Below, in pieces: positions 16,571-27,494 of a stretch of 64,000 nucleotides of DNA. The notes under the pieces were generated by a model. It ran no database searches, was not told the DNA's origin, and worked only from the letters and a program-made list of their open reading frames with translations. Source of the DNA: Desertimonas sp963732335 (GTDB taxonomy: Bacteria > Actinomycetota > Acidimicrobiia > Acidimicrobiales > Ilumatobacteraceae); NCBI GenBank assembly GCA_963732335.1, contig CAVSZO010000041.1:1-64000 (forward strand), given 5' to 3'. The position numbers and the translations under genes are program-made. Position 1 is the first letter of the stretch. Every line of letters starts with the position of its first letter.

Positions 16571-17008
16571 GTGGACGTGCCCGGCGACATCGACGTGGTT
16601 CAACTGGCCGAATTGCCGTTACTGCTGACGATCCGCCAGGCCGCGAAAGTCCTCAACGTCTGCCCGGCGAAGGCGTACGACATGGCCCACCGCTACGAGG
16701 CGACCGGGTGCGACGGGCTGCCGGTGATCCGCCTGGACAAGCTGTACCGGGTACCTCGCTGGGCGTTCGCGGTGTTGGTCCTCACCGGCCGTGTCGTCAC
16801 CGTGGCCGAGCTCGAGGCGCACGGGCAGCAGGTGGGCGAGCAGGTGAGCGACCGGCGGACCGCGAGCCCGACCCCGGCCGTCGTGGAGCCGGACGCGGGA
16901 CGTCGTTCGCGCTCGTCTGGCAGGCGGGCTGCCGGTGGCGGCCTCCGTTCGCCCGGTCGGCGTCGCGCTGGTTCGGTGGAGCAGCTGCGGCTTCTCCCGG
17001 AGGACTGA
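16571..17008 (+). CDS. Helix-turn-helix protein of the element, upstream of the relaxase
   Basis: The 145-residue protein has LAELPLLLTIRQAAKVLNVC PAKAYDMAHRYEATG, followed by DGLPVIRLDKLYRVPRWAFA, a helix-turn-helix and wing of the same broad type as excisionases but larger. The last 60 residues are basic and low in complexity (RRSRSSGRRAAGGGLRSPGR). It starts at GTG 16571. Proteins of this type commonly precede TraA-like relaxases in actinobacterial elements and may bind the transfer origin. The exact role is inferred from position. Confidence 0.65.
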   Translation: MDVPGDIDVVQLAELPLLLTIRQAAKVLNVCPAKAYDMAHRYEATGCDGLPVIRLDKLYRVPRWAFAVLVLTGRVVTVAELEAHGQQVGEQVSDRRTASPTPAVVEPDAGRRSRSSGRRAAGGGLRSPGRRRAGSVEQLRLLPED

Positions 17009-17092
17009 GCAAGTCGTGTCCCCTATCGCTCTCGTCCGCCCGATCGGGTTTTGCAGACAGGTGCCCGTGTGGGCGATCGGGTGTCGGGTCTG

Positions 17093-20000
17093 ATGTTGCG
17101 GGTGTCGACGATCCGTGCGTCGTCGGCTGGGGCGTCGGCGAAGTACTACACCCGCTACCTGACCGGCGCTCCGGGCGAGGTGCCGGGGGTGTGGTCGGGC
17201 GGCCAGGCAGCCGGTCTGGGACTCTCGGGCAAGGTCAGGCGAGACGACCTGCAGGCCCTGTTGGAGGGCCGCGACCCGGGAATCGGGGACACCGCTGGGC
17301 TATCCGCTTGTCGATCGCATCACTCGCCGATGGGCGGGTGGTGCAGGCGGTGGCCGGGTTTGATGCGACGTTCTCGGCACCGAAGTCACTTTCAGTGTGC
17401 TGGGCGCTGGCGGGCGACGAGCGGTTCCTGGAGGCCCACGATGTCGCCGTCACGGCGGCGCTGGCCCATCTGGAGCGGTTCGGGTCGACGACGCGGATCC
17501 GCCGTGACGGCGGCCGGCTGCATCCCGACACGCAAGGTTTGACGATGGCGGTGTTCCGCCAGACGACGTCGCGGGCCGATGACCCGCAGATCCATACCCA
17601 CGCCGTGATCTCGGCGAAGGTGCAGACCGTCGACGGCCGCTGGCTGGCTCTCGATGCCCGCTATCTGAAGAAGTATCAGCGGATGCTCGGCGGCCTGTAC
17701 CAGTCGGTGCTGCGCAACGAGCTGACCCACCGCTTCGGGGTCGAGTGGCGGCCGATCGTGAAGGGCCAGGCCGAGATCGCCGGCGTGCCGAAGGATCTGT
17801 TGGCGGTGTTCTCCAAGCGCGCCGCGGCGATCGACGCGCGATGGACGTGAAGCTCGACGAGTTCCGCCACCGGGAGGGCCGGGAACCGTCACCGAAGGAG
17901 CGTGCCGCCCTGGAGCGTGAAGCCTCGGCGGACACCCGGGGCCGCAAGTCCGGGCTCGGTGTCGCCGATCTGGCGACACGGTGGCAGGGCGAGGCGGCAG
18001 AGGTCGGCTGGACCGTCGAACGGCTCGTCGAGCACGTCGGGCGGGTCGCCGCCGACCGTTCCCCGACAAACTCGCTGACGGTCACCGACGTGGTCGAGGC
18101 GGTGTCGGCGGAGCACTCGTCGTGGGGCCGGCCCGACGTCATCCAGGCGATCTGTGACCTCCAGCGTCCCGTGTCGCAGATGTCGGGACACCGCTGGGCA
18201 GCCGCGATCGAACACGCCGCCGACCAGGTACTCGAACGCTGCGTCGACTTGGACCCGCCCGACGCGACACAGCGACGAGACTCGGATGGTCGCTCGCTGT
18301 GGATCGAGCCAACGGCACCGAGGTTCACCTCCGAGGCGGTGCTCGTCCAAGAGGAGCGGATTCTCACCTGGGCGATCGATGCCCAAGCCGGAACCGCGTC
18401 GCCGTCACGCACACTCGATCGGGCCGACCTCGATGTGATGCAGGGCGAGGCGGCAGCGTCGGTGGCCGGCGACGACCGTCTCGTGTTGGTGGTCGGCCCT
18501 GCCGGTGCTGGCAAGACGAGGATGATCGCCGCCGCCGTTGCTGATCTGGACGTTGATCATCGTGCGGTGTTCGGTGTGGCCCCGACGGCGAAGGCTGCCA
18601 GAGTGCTCGAACGGGATACCGGGATGGTCGCCGACACCGTCGCCAAACTGCTGCATGAGTGGCAGCGGCCCGATCGGCCGCCACGACCGGAGTACCGGCT
18701 CGGCACCGGGACGACACTCGTCGTCGACGAGGCAGGGATGCTGTCGACCCCGGCGCTGCACCAGCTCGCGATCCTTGCCGAGGCGAACCAGTGGCGCCTC
18801 GTGCTTGTCGGTGACCCACGCCAGCTGCAGGCCGTCGGACGTGGCGGCCTGTTCGCCGAACTGTGCCTCAACGGCCGTGTCGAGGAGCTCGAACACCTCC
18901 ACCGCTTCAAACATGACTGGGAGGCCGACGCGTCGCTGCAACTGCGATCCGGCGATCCCCGCGCCCTCGACGCCTACGAGGCCCACGATCGGATCATCCC
19001 CGGCAGCCTCGAGGACCACCTCGCCGCGATCGCCGAAACGTGGATCGAGAATCGCCCCCGCGGCGACACCGTCGCCCTCGTCGCCTCCACGAATGATCAT
19101 GTCGACGCCATCAACCACGCCGTCCAAGCCGCCCGAGTCGCCGCCGGACACCTCAACCCCGACATCGCCGCGGCGATCGCCGGCGGAGAACACGCTCACG
19201 TCGGTGACGTTGTCGCCACCCGCCGCAACGACCGCACCCTGATCACCTCGGCCGGCGAGACGGTGCGCAACCGGGAAACCTGGACCGTCACGGCGATCGG
19301 CACCGATGGTTCGTTGACCGTGACCCGTGAACAGGGACACGGCACCGTCACCTTGCCCGCCGACTACGCCCACGACCACGTCAGGTTGGGCTACGCGGCG
19401 ACCGAGCACGGCTACCAGTCCGACACCGTCGACCACAGCCTCTCACTCGTCTCTGCGGTGACGACCCGCCGCGGCCTGTACGTCGCCGCCACCCGCGGCC
19501 GCGAGCAGAACCTGCTCTGCGTGGTCACCGACAGCGACGACGTCGCCGAAGCCAGAGACACCCTCGAGACGATCCTCGCCTTTGACCGTGCCGACATCCC
19601 GGCCGTCACCCAACGCCGCACCCTCGCCCACCAACAACCGGCCGAGGCGCGGCGACAGCCGTCCGCACCCGCAGGGCGCTGTGTCGTCCCCGAATGGTTC
19701 GAACCACTCCTCGCCGGGCTGCGCCGCGAGCTCAACGACGCCGAGCAGGCCCTCACGGCGAGCGAGGCGAAGCGGGCTCGACTTGCAGCCGAGGCCACCG
19801 CCGCCCAACGCGACCTCGTCCGGATCGAGGCGGCGACGGCTCCGCCTCGCCAGGCGCTGGCGGCGGCGACGAGCCGCTACGAGGAGGCCTGGCGGCGCCA
19901 CGCCCGCGCCCAGCACCACCTCGACCACAGCGGCATCCGCGGCCGACGGGCGGCCCGCCGCGACCATCACGCCGCTGTCGGGCAACTCGAAGCAGCGACC

Positions 20001-20396
20001 GAACACCTCCAACGCACCCGACGACACACCGCCGCAAACGTCGAGCACTACCACCAGGCACGAACACGCGCCGACGAGACCGCCACGGCGCTGCATCGCC
20101 ACGACATGCGCCAGCAGCTCAACCACACCGTCGACCACGTCGCGGCCCTGCGACGACAGGTCGAATCGCTCGACCTGTGGGGTCGCTGGGCTGGCGGCGA
20201 CACCGTCAACGTCCAGCAACTCGGTGACATCGTCGAACAACTCACCAACGTCAGCCGCCGAAACGAACACGCCGAACAGTTCCAAACGCTCGGCCAGACG
20301 GTACACGACTGGGCCGGCGACGCCGGCATCGACCTGCCCGCCGCCACACGGCACAGCCGAACCCTCCAACGAGCCGGCCCCGAACTCGGACTGTGA
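17093..20396 (+). pseudogene. MobF/TraA-type relaxase-helicase, frame-broken near its N-terminus
   Basis: The protein runs through three frames. MLRVSTIRASSAGASAKYYT holds the N-terminal Tyr pair. After about 17285 come LGYPLVDRIT and then ADGRVVQAVAGFDATFSAPK in other frames, with the HUH signature DPQIHTHAVISAKVQ. At about 17840 the frame changes again into DEFRHREGREPSPKERAALE, and the rest is open to 20396. The helicase half has Walker A VVGPAGAGKTRMIAAA (about 18490), LVVDEAGMLS, VGDPRQLQAVGRGG and a final YVAATRGREQNLL. A coiled-coil tail follows. Full length would be about 1,100 residues. It nicks and unwinds the element for transfer. Three one-base changes within 600 bases either destroy it or reflect assembly error. 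Confidence 0.8.
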
Positions 20397-20767
20397 GGAC
20401 GGCCGACCGATCACCCGGCATGCCATCGCCCTTGACTGGCACCGGCGATCGCGGCAAAGGCTGGGTGGAGGGCCATGGAATCGGGCTCACAGATCGCCTC
20501 AAAGGGGCGAACCCAGCACAGGTGGCATCGAGGGTGCGGAGCATCAGCCCGAATCCGGCGGCCCGGCCGAACCACCGAGCGAGGAAGCTTCGGCGGCGAA
20601 CCCAGGTTTCATCGAGCGACGTTCTGGCGCCTGCACTCAGCAAGCAGCTGGCACCCGAGCACCACGAGCACGACGTCGGCTCCACTCACGGCGAGGCCGC
20701 ATCCGCACGCGATAACGCCGACTACGGGCGCACCGCGACGTGGCCAGCTCCGCGGTCGATGACCCGT

Positions 20768-21734
20768 ATAACGGCAGATCTGGGCGGCCTGGTAGGAGCA
20801 CTCGCAGTCCGACGCGGTGTGGGTACGAAACGCCGAGTCCGTACGGCCCGGTAGCAGGCACCTCAGTTCGCGATCGGCTCCCGGTCGCCGTCCAGCCAGG
20901 CGTCAAGGCTGCGGTGTCTCCAATTCCCGGCCATCGTTTCGAACACCGTCCGCGTCACTTGCGGCGCTTGTCTTTGCGACTCTCCCACCAGCTAAGCACC
21001 GTCGCCGTTCCAGACATCAATGCCGCTCCCACGGCATCGTCAACGCGCTCACGCCGCGCTCATCGAAGCGAGTCGCTCACGCTCTTGCTCAGCAGCCATG
21101 ACACGGTCGCGGGCCATGCTTTGCGCCAGGTTGACAATGTCGAGCTGGCGACGTATCCGACCGATCCTTGCTCCGCCGGAATAGTCGTACTCGTGCGATC
21201 GCTCTTCGCGATGGAGGTTCCCGACCAGAAAGCGGTGGACGTCGCTCAGCCATGACGATCGGCTCAGCTCGTCGAGTAAGCGGTCCCGCTCACGCTTGAG
21301 CCGTCGAACCTCCCCCAGGAGGGCGTCGAGTTCGGGACCACCAACCCATTGGGCCCGTTCCTCGAGCGGTCTGGCGGCATCCTGGAGTTTGGCGATCTCC
21401 AACGGCTTGTCGGCGCATGTGAGGAACGCTCGATACTCCTCGTCCGTTAACAAGCGCTCCGGTCGCAGGACTCCATTGCATCCCGGCTGGTGGTGGAGCA
21501 TTGGCAACCCGGTCGGCCGCGCAAACGGCACACACGTCTTCCGCGACGTAGATGCCATGCTCGCACACGTTGCGCACGCCTCACTTTATCCCAAGCGTGC
21601 GACGGGTTAAGCAGGGTGCTGAAACTCGGTTGAGCGTGCTCGCGATCGGCGGCCGAATCGAAGGACTGAGTCCAGCCCCGAAATGGTCGCCGGCCCGCGA
21701 CCGGCACCGCGCTCACACGCACAGATTGCCCGGT
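20768..21734. repeat. 967-bp direct repeat, copy 1
   Basis: From ATAACGGCAGATCTGGGCGG to CACAGATTGCCCGGT this stretch is nearly identical to 27751-28717. Differences are a few substitutions plus small indels that change the frame of the gene inside. Weaker similarity continues about 50 bases past the right end. Confidence 0.85.
21049..21577 (-). pseudogene. Hypothetical coiled-coil protein with an N-terminal cysteine cluster, repeat copy 1
   Basis: The N-terminal frame reads MRNVCEHGIYVAEDVCAVCA, a Cys-His cluster that could bind zinc, then ANAPPPAGMQWSPATGALV. The C-terminal frame carries LLTDEEYRAFLTCADKPLEI, a charged helical stretch LDALLGEVRRLKRERDRLLD and AQSMARDRVMAAEQERERLA. The two need a one-base shift near 21430-21450 to join. 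I do not recognise a family. The other copy has a different set of indels at the same gene, so a consensus of both copies gives the best view of the ancestral protein, about 175 residues. Confidence 0.45.
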
Positions 21735-22368
21735 CGGGAGCGTCGACGCCGAGTCAGCTGATCACGCCGGACCCGCTCCGAACGACGGGTCGGCGCTCGT
21801 GGCTGGGACGTCGACAATCGTCGGCAGGTCGGCGACGGCACCGAACCGTCCAGTCGCCTTCGCGACCGAACGCACAGGTGCGACGTTCGGTGGCTCGCCC
21901 TGACGGGCCGTAGATGTCAGTGCGGCCGTCGGCAGGCCCGATGTCCGCGTCAGTCCCGTATCGGCGGGCGTGCCGATCGCCGACTATGGAGCGGGTCGTC
22001 TGGAGTCGGGACGGAGGTGCGGTCGATGCCGATCGGCAGTTCGGCCGCGATCCCGAACTCTTTGGTTGCGGTGATGACGTTGGTGGCCGGTCATCGACCA
22101 ATGAGACTGAGGACGCCCAGATTGCCCGTGATGGGCCGGCCGCGCCACAGACGCGGCGCACAGAACAAGTCTTGGCGGTGTCCGCGAAATCGAGGGGATA
22201 ACCCGCACCCCATGCGTCTTCGAACATCGCCGGGTGTCGGCCCCGACGCGAACTGCTGGAGTGGGCGACGGGCTGGGGGGCCGTCGTACCCGACGTCTGA
22301 TCGGTCGCCCGATCACGCGTCGGTGGTAGCTCGGGGGTAGGGCGGGCGCACGGGCGCGCCGCCTCTGG
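21735..22368. other. 634-base stretch without a convincing gene
   Basis: Open frames on both strands (for example 21754-22227 on the minus strand) give Arg/Ser/Pro-rich translations with no motif. The stretch lies between the first long repeat and the flavoprotein gene and may be eroded insertion-sequence DNA. Confidence 0.4.
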
Positions 22369-23499
22369 TCACCAGTCCTTGCCGAACCAGCGGGCGATCC
22401 GTGTGCTGCCGAACTCCGACTTCTGGGCGCTGAGCTCGATCGAGGGTCCATCGAGGAAGCCGAACGGTGCTTGACCGGCGACGAAGGTGACGTCGACGAC
22501 GGCGACCCCGCGGCTTCCGAGCTCCAGGTAGCACACGCCGCGCCCGGCGTACCCGCTGGCGGTGCCACCGCGGGCCATGGCGAGGATCTCGCCGGCCACC
22601 ACTGACGCCTGCCCCTCGGCGAACACACCGGCCTTGGGTGTCCCGACGCTGGTGACGTCGCCGACCGCGTACACCGCGGGCCAGCGGGTGGCCAGCGTGA
22701 CCGGGTCGACCGGGATCCAGCCGTCGACGCACATCCCTGATTGGGCGACGACGTCGGGCACACGGTGTTGGGGGACGCCGAGGAACAGGTCGAAGGGCAT
22801 CTCCGTGCCGTCCTCGAAGCGGGCAACCTTGCGGGCCGGGTCGAGCTCGCGCACGAGGTGGCTGGGGTACCACTCAATGCCACGATCAGCGAACGCCTCG
22901 AGGATCACCTTGGAAGCGTCGGGCGATGGTGGTATCGGGACCGGCAAAGGCATGACAAGGGCGATCTCGGAACCCTCACGCAACCCGCGTGCGGTCAGGA
23001 AGTCATCCATCAACAGCGCCGTCTCGCTCGGGGCGGGTGGGCACTTGAACGGCGTCGAGGTGACACCGACGACCACACGTCCACCGCCGAAACCCTCCAG
23101 CACGTCCCGGGCGGCGAACGCCCCGGCCACGGTGTAGAACTCGTGGCCACCCTCGATCAGCCCAGGCGTCGCCGACGGGTCCAGGTCGGCGCCGAGCGCC
23201 ACCACCATCACGTCACCGTCGAACGATCCGGCATCCGTCTCGACCCGCCGCCCATCGGGGTCGATCGCCCGGATCGTCGTCTGCACGAAGCTCACACCCG
23301 GCTTGACGATGTCGACGTACCGATGCACCACGCTCTCGGCCATCCGACGCCCGAACATGACATCGAGCTTCGAGAAGCCGAACACGAAACTGTCGGCCCG
23401 ATCGATCAAGATGACCTCGACATCGTCGCCGAGCTCGTCGGACAAGGTCGTCGACAACTCCAAGCCCCCAAAGCCGGCGCCCAACACCAACACCCGCAT
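22369..23499 (-). CDS. FAD-dependent NAD(P)H/sulfide-quinone oxidoreductase-like flavoprotein
   Basis: The 376-residue protein begins MRVLVLGAGFGGLELSTTLS, the FAD-binding GxGxxG of the pyridine-nucleotide-disulfide class. It has a second nucleotide-contact region VMVVALGADLD and the late FAD motif WPAVYAVGDVTSVGTPKAGV. A KCPPAPSETALLMDDFL segment near 165 and CVDGWIPVDPVTLATRW are typical of the sulfide:quinone-reductase and NDH-2-like branch. The catalytic cysteines of true SQR cannot be assigned with certainty (Cys in KCPPAP is one candidate). GGGAGG precedes the ATG at 23499. It lies in the cargo block between the two long repeats. Confidence 0.82.
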   Translation of the reverse strand: MRVLVLGAGFGGLELSTTLSDELGDDVEVILIDRADSFVFGFSKLDVMFGRRMAESVVHRYVDIVKPGVSFVQTTIRAIDPDGRRVETDAGSFDGDVMVVALGADLDPSATPGLIEGGHEFYTVAGAFAARDVLEGFGGGRVVVGVTSTPFKCPPAPSETALLMDDFLTARGLREGSEIALVMPLPVPIPPSPDASKVILEAFADRGIEWYPSHLVRELDPARKVARFEDGTEMPFDLFLGVPQHRVPDVVAQSGMCVDGWIPVDPVTLATRWPAVYAVGDVTSVGTPKAGVFAEGQASVVAGEILAMARGGTASGYAGRGVCYLELGSRGVAVVDVTFVAGQAPFGFLDGPSIELSAQKSEFGSTRIARWFGKDW

Positions 23500-23891
23500 C
23501 TCACCCTCCCTCTTGCGCCAACCGCCCGCCATGGCGACCGCCACCGAGGGTACCCCCCACCAGCGCGTGGCAAGTCTCACGTCGACACCCTCGCCCGGCG
23601 AACCCCGTCTCGTGACGTGCACTGAAGGTCCGCCCCGAATATGACCAGCCGGCCCCCGGCTCGAACTGCGGCAACATCGTTGGTAAGGAATGCGCCCATG
23701 GTCCGGACGTACTCCTTACCCACCACGCGTCCGGTCAGCACCGGCGCGCCCGCACCGAACTCGGCTGGAAGGCGGCCCATCCGCGCCGTGGGGTGTTGCG
23801 TACGCGGCTCGACCTGGGCCCTGATCACCACGGCCGGGGCAGAAAGGTCTCGGCCCGATCTTGGACTCGCAAGCGCAAGGCTGTCAGCCAG
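23500..23891. other. 392-base stretch without an assigned gene
   Basis: Minus-strand codons around 23600-23740 read KEYVRTMGAFLTNDVAAVRA and GGRLVIFG, which looks more protein-like than its surroundings. It has no convincing start or family and may be a gene fragment. Confidence 0.35.
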
Positions 23892-24482
23892 TCAGGTTGA
23901 GGACGTCGACCTGATCTGCCAGCCGGTGGTGGCGGCCCATTCCTCGGCGACGGTAACCACGAGATCGACGACGGGGTCCTTGATGTCGGTGTAGACGTCG
24001 ACGGTCGGCACGGCCGCCGCCAGTGCTCGCTTGAACGCGCCGTACGCCGGCACCGACTCGGAGTGCGCCCGCAACCAATCGCGAAACAGCAGCGCCAGCC
24101 TTTCGTTCGGTGACCCCACCAGGCGAACATGCAAGTTGACATCACCCTGCGGATGGTTCCTGCGTGCCCACATACGTTTCACCCATCGATCCGGAACGTC
24201 GTCGCGGCCTGCGGGGACGTGGTCATGTTCGTACGGCAACCGGGCGAAGCCAACGGAGTTCAGCGCATCGTCGAACTCGATGACGGCGGAATCGAGATCG
24301 ACGACGCTGACTTGCACATCGAGTATGTCCTTCGCATCCATGCCGGCAACAGCAGTGCTGCCAATGTGCTCAATCCGTCGCGCCCCATCTCCCAGAGTGT
24401 TCGCCAGCAGCTCAATCAGTGCCGCGGCCCGATCTGGCCAGATCTGGTCGTAGGCCACGACCTCGAACCCGTTGTCCGTCAC
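23892..24482 (-). CDS. GrpB family protein (UPF0157, nucleotidyltransferase-like fold)
   Basis: The 196-residue protein contains the family blocks in order: YDQIWPDRAAALIELLANTL, IEHIGSTAVAGMDAKDILDV with the GS and D-x-D residues of a nucleotidyltransferase-like site, and GDVNLHVRLVGSPNERLALL FRDWLRAH near residue 115. Usual length and no extra domain. GrpB proteins occur widely and their reaction is not settled; fusions to CoaE are known in other species. It is a lone gene on the minus strand in the cargo block, 392 bases from the flavoprotein. Confidence 0.88.
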   Translation of the reverse strand: MTDNGFEVVAYDQIWPDRAAALIELLANTLGDGARRIEHIGSTAVAGMDAKDILDVQVSVVDLDSAVIEFDDALNSVGFARLPYEHDHVPAGRDDVPDRWVKRMWARRNHPQGDVNLHVRLVGSPNERLALLFRDWLRAHSESVPAYGAFKRALAAAVPTVDVYTDIKDPVVDLVVTVAEEWAATTGWQIRSTSST

Positions 24483-24658
24483 CGTCCCAGTCTGCCCGTC
24501 GTCGAAGCTCTGCCCCGGGCGAATGCCTGAACTCGCCGCCGCGCGAAGCTTCGCTCCGGCCGGTTACGCCGCCGGTGCTCGCCACGGCGAATGCTTCGAA
24601 TCGGCAGGGAGTCTCGGAATACCGTCCGGGTCGTTTGCTATCTGGTCCGCGCTGCCGC

Positions 24659-24740
24659 CCGCCAGTCACATGGGACCACCTGGACGGTGAGTTGCGCCAG
24701 CGGGATGGGACCACCTGAGCGCCAGTCTTGGGACCACCTT
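24659..24740 (+). repeat. Three direct repeats ending TGGGACCACCT, resembling an insertion-sequence end
   Basis: TGGGACCACCT occurs at 24671-24681, 24706-24716 and 24729-24739, each preceded by a CGCCAG at a similar distance. Clusters of spaced copies like this are found at the ends of IS21-like elements. No transposase is left nearby, so this would be a remnant. Confidence 0.5.
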
Positions 24741-24936
24741 CCGGGGTTCACCAGCGCCGGTGCCGTTGAGGCGGGTGTCCGGGCTGTGAGGGGTGTCGCC
24801 ACACATCGGGTCCCATGCACCCGGACACCGCCAACTCGAGCACATCGTGAACTGCTCTGCGCCTTCACCGGTGTCGGCTTCAGGAGTCAGCGCAGGTGCA
24901 GCGGATCGCCACTCCTCAGGTCAGACTTGATCTCCC

Positions 24937-27441
24937 ATGGCGTCGCTCGTCGATCTGTTGCCCGCACCCGGGTCGGACCCGGTCGCGGTGCTCGACGCCT
25001 TCGGGGTGTGGGCAGCCGAAGGTGGGCGCTCGCTGTACCCGCATCAGGAGGAGGCGGCGCTGGCCTTGGCGGCTGGTGACCATGTCGTGCTGGCCACTCC
25101 GACGGGTTCGGGCAAGAGTCTCGTCGCTGTAGCCGGGATCTTGCTCGCCCGTAACGAGGGTCGCCGGGCCGTGTGGACCGCGCCGATCAAGGCGCTGGTC
25201 GCCGAGAAGTTCTTTGACCTCGTCGATCTTCTGGGTGCTGGGCAGGTTGGGCTGGCGACGGGCGACGCGGCGATCAACGCGGGGGCGCCGGTGCTCGTGT
25301 GCACGGCCGAGGTCCTTGCCAACCAGGCTCTGATGACGGGACCGTTGAGCGATGTCGGCTTTGCCTGCCTGGACGAGTTCCACTTCTACGGGGACACCGA
25401 TCGGGGCTGGGCGTGGCAAGTCCCGCTGCTCGAGCTGCCGCGATGCCAGTTCCTGCTGGCGTCGGCGACCCTCGGCGACATGACGACGATCAGCGCCGAT
25501 CTCGAGGGACGCTCGGGCCGGGCGGTGACGTCGGTGACGTCGGTGCACCGCCCGACCCCGCTGTACCACCAGTGGCGCACGACGACTGTCGCCGACAGCG
25601 TGAAAGAAGCGGTCGCCGAAGGGCTCTTCCCCGTCTACGTCGTCCACGCCAACCAGGCTGCGGCGATCGAGCGGGCTCAGGCCCTCGTCAGCCTCAACGT
25701 CACCATCCGAACCCAACGCGAGGCGATCGCCGAGGCGCTGCAGGGCGTGCGGATGGGACGCGGCTTCGGGGCCACCCTCGATCGTCTCCTACGCAACGGT
25801 GTCGGCGTCCACCACGCAGGGATGCTCCCTCGCTACCGCCGCCTGGTCGAGCGTCTGGCTGGCCAGGGCTTGCTGCCGGTCATCTGCGGCACGGACACGC
25901 TCGGGGTCGGCGTCAACATCCCGATCCGCACGGTGCTGATGACGGCGCTCACCAAGTTCGACGGCAACCGCGTCCGGCGCTTCACGGTGCGCGAGTTCCA
26001 CCAGCTCGCCGGGCGCGCCGGACGGCCCGGGTTCGACCCCGACGGGCACGTGTGGGTGCAGGCGCCCGAGCACGTCATCGAGAACGCCAAGGCCCTGTCG
26101 CGTGCCGGCGACGACCCCAAGGCACGCCGCAGGGCGACCAGAGCAAAGGCCCCGGAGGGTTTCGTGCACTACGACGAGGCCGTGATGGAACGGCTCGTGA
26201 GCGGCACGCCGGAGGCCCTCACGTCACGGTTCCTCGTCACGGCCGACCTCGTTGCCAGTGTGCTCTCGAGGCCTGACGGCCCGGTCGCGCTCAACCACCT
26301 GCTGCGCACGAACCACGACCCCGAACCGCGGCGCCGCCAGCACCGACGGCGTGCGATCGCCGTCTACCGCAGCCTCGAAGCGGCCGGGGTCGCCGAGCGC
26401 CTCCGCGATGCCAACGGCCGCTGTGCGGGCGTGCGCGTTGGCTCGCTCGTCGAGGGAGAGGACGAACGCAGCGCGCTGCGATTCTCGTCGCCGCTGATGA
26501 CGTTCGCCATCGAGGTCGTCGCAACATTCGACCAGGATGATCCGTCCTACGTTGCAGATGTCGTCAGCGTCGTAGAATCCGTGCTCGAGGATCCGCGCCA
26601 GATCCTGTACGCCCAGCAGAGTGCCGCCAGGGCGGCCGAGGTCGCCCGCCTGAAGGCCGAGTTCGTTCCGTACGAAGAGCGCATCGAACGGCTCGACGCC
26701 ATCTCGTGGCCGAAGCCGTTGGCCGAACTACTCGACACGATGTTCACGACGTACAGGGCCCACCACCCGTGGCTGACGACGGAGCCGGCACCGAAGTCGA
26801 TCCTGCGCGAGATGCTCGAGAGCGGCGACAGCTTCGCCACGTTCGTACGCCGCTACCGCCTGGAGCGGAGCGAGGGACTCGTCCTGCGGTACCTCACCGA
26901 CGCCTGGCGATCGCTCGACCGCTCGCTGCCCGACGACGTCTACACCGACGGGTTGGAAGACGTCGTCGAGTGGCTCGGCGAGCTCATCCGGGCGACCGAC
27001 GCCACGCTGCTCGACGAGTGGACGCTGCTCGCTGGCCGCCCCGTCCACGACCACCTCGCGCCCACCGCTCCCGACGCATCACGGCCGTTCCCACCGCCGG
27101 CGTGGCGGACCGCGGTGCGAACCGCCGCGTTCGGTTGGGTCGAGCTGCTGGCGAGACGCTCATACCCGGCGCTGGCGGAACGCAGCGGATGGACCAACGA
27201 CGACCTGCACGCTGCGATGACGCCGTACTGGGTCGAGTACGACCGCATCATCATCGACGCCGACGCCCGAGCCGCGTCGCAGTTCGAGCTCGCCGAGGAA
27301 CCCGAACGCTGGGTCGTCACGCAGCGCCTGACCGACCCAGCGGGCGACGGCGAATGGCACTTCGTCGCCATCGTCGACCTCGGGCTGGCACAGGCCGATG
27401 GTGCTCCGAGTCTCCAGCTCGAATCCCTAGGACGCTTCTGA
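24937..27441 (+). CDS. Ski2-like DExH-box RNA helicase with DUF3516 C-terminal domain
   Basis: The 834-residue protein has the superfamily 2 core. Residues 35-55 hold YPHQEEAALALAAGDHVVLA and TPTGSGKS is motif I; APIKALVAEKFFDLV is motif Ia; CLDEFHFYGD is motif II (DExH type). LLASATLGDM is motif III, TDTLGVGVNIP is motif V and HQLAGRAGRPGFD is motif VI. From about residue 430 it continues into the helical DUF3516 region (SRFLVTADLVASVLSRPDGP onward). Such helicases are typical of actinobacteria and are thought to unwind structured RNA. The ATG at 24937 follows a CTC-rich stretch without a clear RBS. It is the largest intact gene in the element's cargo block. Confidence 0.9.
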   Translation: MASLVDLLPAPGSDPVAVLDAFGVWAAEGGRSLYPHQEEAALALAAGDHVVLATPTGSGKSLVAVAGILLARNEGRRAVWTAPIKALVAEKFFDLVDLLGAGQVGLATGDAAINAGAPVLVCTAEVLANQALMTGPLSDVGFACLDEFHFYGDTDRGWAWQVPLLELPRCQFLLASATLGDMTTISADLEGRSGRAVTSVTSVHRPTPLYHQWRTTTVADSVKEAVAEGLFPVYVVHANQAAAIERAQALVSLNVTIRTQREAIAEALQGVRMGRGFGATLDRLLRNGVGVHHAGMLPRYRRLVERLAGQGLLPVICGTDTLGVGVNIPIRTVLMTALTKFDGNRVRRFTVREFHQLAGRAGRPGFDPDGHVWVQAPEHVIENAKALSRAGDDPKARRRATRAKAPEGFVHYDEAVMERLVSGTPEALTSRFLVTADLVASVLSRPDGPVALNHLLRTNHDPEPRRRQHRRRAIAVYRSLEAAGVAERLRDANGRCAGVRVGSLVEGEDERSALRFSSPLMTFAIEVVATFDQDDPSYVADVVSVVESVLEDPRQILYAQQSAARAAEVARLKAEFVPYEERIERLDAISWPKPLAELLDTMFTTYRAHHPWLTTEPAPKSILREMLESGDSFATFVRRYRLERSEGLVLRYLTDAWRSLDRSLPDDVYTDGLEDVVEWLGELIRATDATLLDEWTLLAGRPVHDHLAPTAPDASRPFPPPAWRTAVRTAAFGWVELLARRSYPALAERSGWTNDDLHAAMTPYWVEYDRIIIDADARAASQFELAEEPERWVVTQRLTDPAGDGEWHFVAIVDLGLAQADGAPSLQLESLGRF

Positions 27442-27494
27442 GCGCCGGCCGCCCGCGACAGCCCGGCGCGTCCATCAGCCGGCGAATCGGAGCC

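Noticed and set aside
18405..19436. 343-residue frame opposite the relaxase-helicase
   Set aside because: Gly/Val/Asp-rich shadow of a conserved helicase; no independent motif.
21754..22227. 157-residue minus-strand frame
   Set aside because: Composition is Arg/Ser/Pro-rich on both strands, with no motif, no RBS and no continuity with neighbours.
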